Made by a program: the position numbers and the translations under genes. From Mycobacterium aquaticum (lineage in GTDB: Bacteria; Actinomycetota; Actinomycetes; Mycobacteriales; Mycobacteriaceae), in contig NZ_MVHF01000016.1 of NCBI RefSeq assembly GCF_002086485.1, positions 1 through 64,000 of the forward strand: a stretch of 64,000 bases of DNA, given 5' to 3'. Below are positions 58,675 to 64,000 of the stretch, one piece after another. The notes below the pieces were generated by a model, which saw nothing but the letters and a program-made list of their open reading frames with translations, was not told the origin of the DNA and searched no databases. The first letter of the stretch is position 1. Each line of letters opens with the position of its first letter.

Positions 58675-59446
58675 GGCTCTCGTGCTGACGGTCTTCGGGC
58701 TCGTTGTGCTAGTGGTGTTCGTGGCACCCCTGGCGACCGTGGTGCTGGCCGGCCTGGCCGGGACGTGGACGTCGGCGCTGCCGTCGAACCTCGGCTTCGG
58801 ACATTTTCAGGATGCGCTGTCCGGAGAGAACCTGGACAGCCTGTCGGTGAGCCTACAGACCGCATTCGTCGCCGGCGTTCTCGCGCTGGTGCTGGGCACC
58901 TGGGCGGCGCTCGCGGCGCGTGAGTGCCCCTCGTGGCTAAGGAAATTCACCGACGCCGTGTTCCACCTGCCGATTGCCGTGCCGTCGGTGGCCATCGGCC
59001 TCGGACTGCTCATTGCGTTCAACTCCCGTCCGCTGCTGCTCGGTGGCACGCGGTGGATCGTGATCCTCGCGCACACCGTGCTGGTGCTGGCATTCGCGTT
59101 CAGCGCGGTCTCGGCAGCGTTGGACCGCCTCGACCCGGCCTACCGGCAGGCCGCGGAATCGCTTGGCGCAGGCCCTCTTCGGGTGCTGACCCGCGTGACG
59201 TTGCCGTTGCTGCTGCCCGCGTTGGGAGCCGCGGCCGGGTTGGCCATCGCACTGTCGATGGGTGAGCTCGGGGCCACTGTGATGGTCTATCCGGCCACCT
59301 GGAAGACCTTGCCGGTCACCATCTTCGGGCTCACCGACCGCGGTCAGGCGTTCCAGGCCGCCGCGTGCACCACCATCCTGCTGTTCGTCACCCTGCTGGC
59401 TCTTGTGCTCCTCGGCCGCATCAAGGGCCGTGCCGCCGTGCGGTGA
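58649..59446 (+). CDS. ABC transporter permease 2 (aminophosphonate type)
   Basis: This 265-aa permease has about six helices and its own EAA loop (AAESLGAGPLRVLTRVTLPLLL). Together with permease 1 it forms the membrane heterodimer. The GELGATVMVYPATWKTLPV segment is typical of the iron/phosphonate/spermidine-type permeases. It ends the operon. The next gene is convergent on the minus strand. Confidence 0.88.
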   Translation: MLLWNRRTEALVLTVFGLVVLVVFVAPLATVVLAGLAGTWTSALPSNLGFGHFQDALSGENLDSLSVSLQTAFVAGVLALVLGTWAALAARECPSWLRKFTDAVFHLPIAVPSVAIGLGLLIAFNSRPLLLGGTRWIVILAHTVLVLAFAFSAVSAALDRLDPAYRQAAESLGAGPLRVLTRVTLPLLLPALGAAAGLAIALSMGELGATVMVYPATWKTLPVTIFGLTDRGQAFQAAACTTILLFVTLLALVLLGRIKGRAAVR

Positions 59447-59499
59447 CGCTTCATCGCCGAGCAGACACGGAGGTACGCGACACGCCGCGGTTCGGGTAC

Positions 59500-59862
59500 T
59501 TACGTGTCTGTTCGCGCGGAAAACGGGGCCAGCACGGCCCGGATCTCGACGTACCGGGTCAGGAAGAGACGCTCGTCGAGCCGCTTGCGCCGCATCCAGC
59601 CCGTCACCTCGTCATTGCATTTGCTCGCATTGCACGACGCGCACGCCGGTACGACGTTGTCGATGGTGTACCGGCCGCCACGCGAGATGGCCATGACGCA
59701 ATCCCGCTGCAATGCCGTGCCGGTCGCGCCGCAGTAGGCGCAGCCGTTCCACGCGTCCTTGATCGTGGCCCACTGCTCGTCGGTCAGGTCGTTGACGACG
59801 CTGTCCATGCGGCGCTTGCGCTTGCGGGCCGCCCGCGCCCGACGAGTTCGACTGACCGCCAT
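59500..59862 (-). CDS. HNH-family protein with a His-to-Cys change in the core
   Basis: This 120-aa protein starts with a very basic tail (RTRRARAARKRKRRMDS), followed by an HNH-type beta-beta-alpha metal fold with two CxxC pairs (CAYC and CASC). The canonical catalytic DH at the start of the core is DC here (QRDCVMAISRGGRYTIDN), so the general-base histidine is missing. It may be a DNA-binding protein without nuclease activity, or the motif may be degenerate in this subfamily. The ATG at 59862 is chosen because upstream sequence overlaps the catalase gene. Confidence 0.8.
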   Translation of the reverse strand: MAVSRTRRARAARKRKRRMDSVVNDLTDEQWATIKDAWNGCAYCGATGTALQRDCVMAISRGGRYTIDNVVPACASCNASKCNDEVTGWMRRKRLDERLFLTRYVEIRAVLAPFSARTDT

Positions 59863-59955
59863 GCGGTGAGCGTAGGGGTCTCGCCGTGCGGATGTCCGAA
59901 TCTGTGGAGCACGTGTCGTTTTGTGAGTGCTGAAAAAACCCTGTACCGGCCACAC

Positions 59956-59968
59956 TGGAATCATTCCA
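59956..59968 (+). promoter_or_regulatory. Dyad upstream of catalase
   Basis: TGGAAT-C-ATTCCA is a perfect 6-bp dyad 38 bases before the catalase ATG. It resembles actinobacterial Fur-family operators (FurA/FurS-type GAATCATTC cores), which would fit peroxide control; the assignment is tentative. Confidence 0.5.
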
Positions 59969-60006
59969 ATCAGCTGGCGCAGCCGCAGTTCACCAGGGAG
60001 ACGACG

Positions 60007-61473
60007 ATGGCATTCGAGGACAACACCCAGCCGCTGACCACGGCCGCCGGAGCGCCGGTGGTCGACAACCAGAACAGCATGAGCGCCGGGCCGCGTGGCC
60101 CGCTGCTGCTGCAGGATCTGTGGCTCATCGAAAAATTGGCGCATTTCGCCCGCGAGGTCATTCCCGAGAGGCGCATGCATGCCAAGGGTTCGGGTGCCTT
60201 CGGCACGCTGCGCATCACCCACGACATCAGCCGCTACACCAAAGCCGCGATCTTCGGCGAGGTCGGAAACAGCTGCGAGATGTTCGCGCGGTTCTCCACC
60301 GTCGCGGGCGAACGCGGCGGCGCCGACGCCGAACGCGACATTCGCGGCTTCGCACTGCGCTTCTACACCACCGAAGGCAACTGGGATGTGGTCGGCAACA
60401 ACACCCCAGTGTTCTTCCACCGCGACCCGTTGAAATTCCCCGACCTCAACCGCGCCGTCAAACGCGACCCACGCACCAACCTGCGCAACCCGGAGAACAA
60501 CTGGGGCTTCTGGACCAACCTGCCCGAATCGCTGCACCAGGTCACCATCACCATGAGCGACCGTGGCATCCCTCGGTCATACCGGCACATGCATGGTTAC
60601 GGCTCACACGCGTTCAGCCTGATCAATGCTGCCGGCCAACGACATTGGGTCAAGTTCCACTTCCGCACCCAGCAGGGCATCGAAAATCTCACCGATCAAG
60701 AAGCGGCCGAGTTGATCGGACGTGACCGCGAGTCCCACGGCCGGGACCTGTTCGAGGCGATCGAACGCGGCGACTTCCCGAAGTGGAGCGTCTATGTCCA
60801 GGTGATGCCCGAGGCCGACGCCGCGACCTACCGCTTCCACCCCTTCGACTTGACCAAAGTCTGGAGCCAGAAGGACTATCCGCTGATCGAGGTCGGGGAG
60901 TTCGAGCTGAATCGCAATCCGGACAACTACTTTGCCGACGTCGAACAGGCCGCGTTCACCCCCGCCAACCTCATCCCCGGAATCTCTTTCAGCCCGGACA
61001 AGATGCTGCAAGGCAGGCTGTTCTCCTACGGCGACGCCGCCCGCTACCGGGTGGGTGTCAACCACCACCAGATCCCGGTCAACTACCCCCGGGCCGCAAG
61101 ATTGGTGAACACCTACCACCGCGACGGAGCCATGCGCGTCGACGGCAACCAGGGCGGGGTGCCCGGGATCGAGCCGAACACCTTCGGCCGCTGGGCCGAT
61201 CAGCCGGCGTACGCCGAACCGGCACAGACGATCGGATCCACCGCCGACCACTTCGACTTCCGCGCGGACGACGACAACTACTTCGAACAGCCCGGGGATC
61301 TGTTCCGGTTGATGACCGGCGAAGAGCAGCAACGGTTGTTCGACAACACCGCACGTGCCATCAGGGGTGCTCGGCCCCAGACCGTCGAACTGCACATCGC
61401 CAATTGCACCAAGGCCGATCCAGCGTACGGCGAAGGCGTGCGCAAGGCCTGCGAGGCGTTCGGCGCGCTGTAG
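60007..61473 (+). CDS. Monofunctional heme catalase (small-subunit clade)
   Basis: This 488-aa catalase breaks down hydrogen peroxide. The catalytic histidine is H58 in RMHAKGSGAFG. The Asn is in VVGNNTPVFFHRD, and the proximal heme Tyr is in RLFSYGDAARYRVG. Length fits clade 3 (small subunit, NADPH-binding) catalases. An AGGGAG site precedes the ATG; the frame is open much further upstream but without homology. It is followed after ten bases by an ankyrin gene, as in other bacterial catalase operons. Confidence 0.95.
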   Translation: MAFEDNTQPLTTAAGAPVVDNQNSMSAGPRGPLLLQDLWLIEKLAHFAREVIPERRMHAKGSGAFGTLRITHDISRYTKAAIFGEVGNSCEMFARFSTVAGERGGADAERDIRGFALRFYTTEGNWDVVGNNTPVFFHRDPLKFPDLNRAVKRDPRTNLRNPENNWGFWTNLPESLHQVTITMSDRGIPRSYRHMHGYGSHAFSLINAAGQRHWVKFHFRTQQGIENLTDQEAAELIGRDRESHGRDLFEAIERGDFPKWSVYVQVMPEADAATYRFHPFDLTKVWSQKDYPLIEVGEFELNRNPDNYFADVEQAAFTPANLIPGISFSPDKMLQGRLFSYGDAARYRVGVNHHQIPVNYPRAARLVNTYHRDGAMRVDGNQGGVPGIEPNTFGRWADQPAYAEPAQTIGSTADHFDFRADDDNYFEQPGDLFRLMTGEEQQRLFDNTARAIRGARPQTVELHIANCTKADPAYGEGVRKACEAFGAL

Positions 61474-61483
61474 GGAGTTGGCC

Positions 61484-61870
61484 ATGACCGAGCTTGAGCC
61501 CGAGGTGCTGGACCTCGCTGCACGCATCTTCGACTACGCCCGCAGCGGTGACACCGCGTCGTTGGTCGCTTACCTCGACGCCGGTGTCCCGGTTGACCTC
61601 ACCAACGCCAACGGCGACACCCTGGTGATGCTCGCGGCGTACCACGGCAACGAATCCTCCGTCGGCGCACTGATCGCGCGTGGCGCCGACGTCAACCGGC
61701 ACAACAATCGCGGCCAGACTCCGTTGATGGCGGCCGTGTTCAAGAGCGAGACGGCCATCATCGAGGCACTGCTGAACGCCGACGCCGACCCCCTCGCGGG
61801 CGCGCCGTCCGCGTTGGAGACTGCCCGGTACTTCGGCAAGGACGACGCCGTGCGTCGGTTGACTCAGTGA
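61484..61870 (+). CDS. Ankyrin-repeat protein of the catalase operon
   Basis: This 128-aa protein is made of about three ankyrin repeats (NGDTLVMLAAYHGNESSVGALI, GADVNRHNNRGQTPLMAAVFKS, LNADADPLAGAPSALETA). A GGGAG site precedes its ATG. Pseudomonas AnkB, encoded beside katB, is needed for full catalase activity, so a similar accessory role is likely. No signal peptide is visible, which suggests it is cytosolic. Confidence 0.88.
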   Translation: MTELEPEVLDLAARIFDYARSGDTASLVAYLDAGVPVDLTNANGDTLVMLAAYHGNESSVGALIARGADVNRHNNRGQTPLMAAVFKSETAIIEALLNADADPLAGAPSALETARYFGKDDAVRRLTQ

Positions 61871-61877
61871 CGGCCGA

Positions 61878-61936
61878 CGAGCGTGCGCGAAATGCTGACG
61901 ATTGACGGCGTGTCGGGGGACAGACGCGCACGCTCG
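61878..61936. terminator. Terminator hairpin between ankyrin and acyl-CoA dehydrogenase genes
   Basis: Perfect 12-base arms CGAGCGTGCGCG (61878-61889) and CGCGCACGCTCG (61925-61936) flank a 35-base loop in the gap between two convergent genes. No T-run is present. It is probably a bidirectional mycobacterial terminator. Confidence 0.65.
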
Positions 61937-61939
61937 CGG
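61919..61939 (-). repeat. Interspersed 21-nt repeat, copy 2
   Basis: Read on the minus strand this 21-base segment matches 25069-25089 at 20 of 21 positions. It forms the right arm of the terminator hairpin here. Confidence 0.6.
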
Positions 61940-61948
61940 TGCAAGCGG

Positions 61949-64000
61949 CTACTTCAGCAGTGGGTCACGGGGCAGGCCGAGGATGCGTTCGGCGATGGTG
62001 TTGCGGGTGATCTCGGAGGTTCCGCCGGCGATCGTCATGGCCCGGTTGCCCAGGTAGGCACGGGTCAGCTTGCGGGTGGCCCCCGAGACCGCGGCTGCAC
62101 CGGCCAGATCCATGCCGAGTTCGGTCAGCCGTTGTGAATGCTCGGCCACCAGCAGCTTGGTGACGTTGCCCTCCGGGCCTGGCTCGGCACCGGCGATGGC
62201 CCGCGACACCCGGCGCAGGTTGAGCAGGCGCAGCGTGTGGCCGACGGCGATCACCTCCCCGGCGCGGCGCGCGTAGGCTGCCCCGTCGGGCGACGCGTCG
62301 AGCATGGCCACGAGATCGTCGGCGCTGAACCCGGTCGGCGCCCCCGAGCCCCCGCCGATCGAGATGCGCTCGTTGCCCAGCGTCGCCCGCGCCACCAGCC
62401 AGCCCTTGTTCACGTCGCCCACCACGTCTTCGTCGGGCACGAACACGTCGTCGAAGAAGACCTCGTTGAAGTGGGCGTCACCGGTCAGTCCTTGCAGCGG
62501 ATTCACCTTGACCCCAGGTGATTTCATGTCGATGGCCATCATTGTCACGCCGGCGTGCTTGGGCGCGTCTGGGTCGGTGCGTACGGTGGCCAGGCCCCAC
62601 TGGCAGTACTGAGCCAGGCTGGTCCACACCTTCTGGCCGGTGACGCGCCAGCCGCCGTCGACCTTCTTTGCCGCGGTGCGCACCGCGGCGGCATCGGATC
62701 CGGCGCCCGGTTCGGAGAACAGCTGGCACCACATGACCTGGCCGCGGAGCACCGGCTCCACCCAGCGTTCGCGTTGATCGTCGGTGCCTGCCTGCGCGAT
62801 GGTCAGCGTCACCCATCCGGTGATGCCCATGTCGGCGCGCTCGATGTCGACGAATTCCTCCTCGATCACCAACTGCTCCAACACATCTGCGCCGCGACCC
62901 CACGGCTTGGGCCAGTGCGGCACGAGATAGCCGGAGTCGACGAGATAGTCGCGACGCTGCGCGGTGGGCAGGGCGCGCACCGCCGCGGCGGCCTCGGTCG
63001 CGGCCTTCCGGTGTACTTCCGCTTCTGCGGGGAGGGTGAACGACGCGCCGTGCGCCCGGCCGGTGCGCTGCCCGTCGACGACGTCGAGCGCTGGGTCGGC
63101 GCCCTCGCCCAGTAGCGCGGCCAGCGTCCGGGCCCGGCGCAGGTACAGGTGGGCATCGTGTTCCCAGGTGAACCCGATGCCGCCGTGCAGCTGAATGTTG
63201 TACTCCGCGTTGAAGACCACCGCCCGGGCGGCGTGTGCGGCGGCGACGGCTGCCGCGAACCAGGCGCCGTCGAGATCGTCGGCACGTGCGGCGTCCCAGA
63301 CGGCGGCGGTGGTCTGTTCGGCGGCCACCAGCATGTTGGCGGCGTGGTGCTTGACGGCCTGGAACGTGCCGATGGTGCGGCCGAACTGTTCGCGCACCTT
63401 GGCGTACTCCACTGCCATGTCGAGCGCGGCCCAGGCCACGCCGACCGCCTCGGCGCCGGCCAGGATGCGAAACACCGTGCGCGCCAAGCGGGCCGCGCCG
63501 CGGATAACCCGGTCATCGGCGACCGCGACCTCACGCAGTGTGACCGTGCCGATGCTGCGGGTTGGGTCGAGCCCGTCCTCGGCCGTCACCGTCACACCGT
63601 CGGCGGCGGCGTCGACGATGACCAGGTCGTCTCCCGCGGTGAGCACCAGTACGTGGGCGTCGGGCGCGCCGAGCACCGCGGCGGCCGAGCCGTCGAGTAC
63701 GCCGTCCGCGCCGATGCTCACCGTGCCGGCCAGCCCCAGCGCCCCAACCGCCGAGCCCCCGGCCAGCCCCGGAAGTAATTGTGCCCCTACCGATTCGGGT
63801 GCAAGGCGGTCGATCACCACCGCCGCGGCAGCGGTGGGCAGAAACGGTCCGGGCATCAGCTCGCGGCCGGCGACCTCGACCACCACGGCCAATTCGGCGA
63901 GCCCGAAACCCAACCCTTCGTGTTCTTCCGCCACGGCGAGCCCGTTCCAGCCGAGATCGACTGCTGCCGACCAGATTTCGTCGGGGTAGCTGCCTGGGGC
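61949..64000 (-). CDS. Bidomain acyl-CoA dehydrogenase (FadE family), start beyond the window
   Basis: This partial protein (684 codons seen) consists of two acyl-CoA dehydrogenase units. The first has a divergent N-terminal part and a normal C-terminal bundle (QFGRTIGTFQAVKHHAANM, LHGGIGFTWEHDAHLYLRR). The second is complete, with the FAD-binding QLFSEPGAGSDAA, the KVWTSLAQ segment and TSEITRN near the end. Such fusions mimic the heteromeric FadE enzymes of mycobacterial steroid or lipid degradation (FadE6/FadE34 type). The frame is still open at base 64000 (DEIWSAAVDLGWNGLA), so the true start lies to the right. Confidence 0.88.
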   Translation of the reverse strand, partial: APGSYPDEIWSAAVDLGWNGLAVAEEHEGLGFGLAELAVVVEVAGRELMPGPFLPTAAAAVVIDRLAPESVGAQLLPGLAGGSAVGALGLAGTVSIGADGVLDGSAAAVLGAPDAHVLVLTAGDDLVIVDAAADGVTVTAEDGLDPTRSIGTVTLREVAVADDRVIRGAARLARTVFRILAGAEAVGVAWAALDMAVEYAKVREQFGRTIGTFQAVKHHAANMLVAAEQTTAAVWDAARADDLDGAWFAAAVAAAHAARAVVFNAEYNIQLHGGIGFTWEHDAHLYLRRARTLAALLGEGADPALDVVDGQRTGRAHGASFTLPAEAEVHRKAATEAAAAVRALPTAQRRDYLVDSGYLVPHWPKPWGRGADVLEQLVIEEEFVDIERADMGITGWVTLTIAQAGTDDQRERWVEPVLRGQVMWCQLFSEPGAGSDAAAVRTAAKKVDGGWRVTGQKVWTSLAQYCQWGLATVRTDPDAPKHAGVTMMAIDMKSPGVKVNPLQGLTGDAHFNEVFFDDVFVPDEDVVGDVNKGWLVARATLGNERISIGGGSGAPTGFSADDLVAMLDASPDGAAYARRAGEVIAVGHTLRLLNLRRVSRAIAGAEPGPEGNVTKLLVAEHSQRLTELGMDLAGAAAVSGATRKLTRAYLGNRAMTIAGGTSEITRNTIAERILGLPRDPLLK

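Noticed and set aside
1..64000. tRNA, rRNA, CRISPR, insertion sequence or prophage features
   Set aside because: I found no tRNA-like cloverleaf, no regularly spaced repeats, and no transposase, integrase or phage structural gene.

Overview
The window is high-GC actinobacterial DNA and is best read as a chromosomal segment of a fast-growing mycobacterium close to Mycolicibacterium smegmatis. The left third follows the gene order of M. tuberculosis Rv0198c to Rv0211: zmp1, two Mce-associated membrane proteins, an Rv0201c-like gene, mmpL11, an Rv0203-type hemophore, Rv0204c, Rv0205, mmpL3, Rv0207c, trmB, Rv0209/Rv0210 and pckG. The MmpL3 proton-relay pairs fall at D256/Y257 and D645/Y646, as in M. 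smegmatis. Candidate -10 boxes follow the mycobacterial TANNNT pattern and several genes look leaderless.

Layout. (1) 1-25052: cell-envelope and core block. Relative to M. tuberculosis it carries extra genes: a CoA-binding protein with an O-acetylhomoserine sulfhydrylase, a second hemophore-like gene, a PrrAB-like two-component system, a DUF3054 membrane protein and an M23-type lipoprotein. (2) 25170-28857: an RND/MMPL transporter divergent from a TetR repressor, with two operator-like dyads between them. (3) 28858-30462: a yybP-ykoY manganese riboswitch with a visible terminator ahead of a CaCA-family cation exchanger, so the exchanger is probably a Mn2+ efflux pump. (4) 30514-38793: lipid or xenobiotic catabolism: acyl-CoA synthetase, crotonase, F420-type oxidoreductase, old-yellow-enzyme homologue, a second TetR whose promoter carries the same dyad as the first, CoA-transferase, amidohydrolase and MFS exporter. 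(5) 38815-41601: a large LuxR-type (LAL) ATPase regulator.

(6) 41716-51482: the Rhodococcus and Mycobacterium microcompartment (RMM) locus. One minus-strand operon encodes a class III PLP enzyme (candidate phospho-lyase), aldehyde dehydrogenase, two BMC-T, one BMC-H and one BMC-P shell protein, a small helix-plus-linker protein, aminopropanol kinase and aminopropanol dehydrogenase. A GntR regulator follows with its own promoter and an amino-acid permease is divergent. Together they should take up an amino alcohol or aminoketone and convert it through a phosphorylated intermediate to propionaldehyde and propionyl-CoA. (7) 51420-59446: an esterase and then a phosphonate-type cluster: PhnF-like GntR, PhnZ-like HD protein, FAD amine oxidase, phosphonatase-like HAD enzyme and a complete ABC importer, with an exact PhnF-type operator in the divergent promoter. 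(8) 59500-64000: HNH protein, catalase with an ankyrin partner, and a bidomain acyl-CoA dehydrogenase that runs off the right edge.

I saw no tRNA, rRNA, CRISPR array, insertion sequence or prophage gene. The most informative non-coding finds are the manganese riboswitch with its mutually exclusive terminator, the dyad lodged between the -35 and -10 boxes of the microcompartment promoter, the PhnF-type operator, and the dyad shared by the two TetR promoters.
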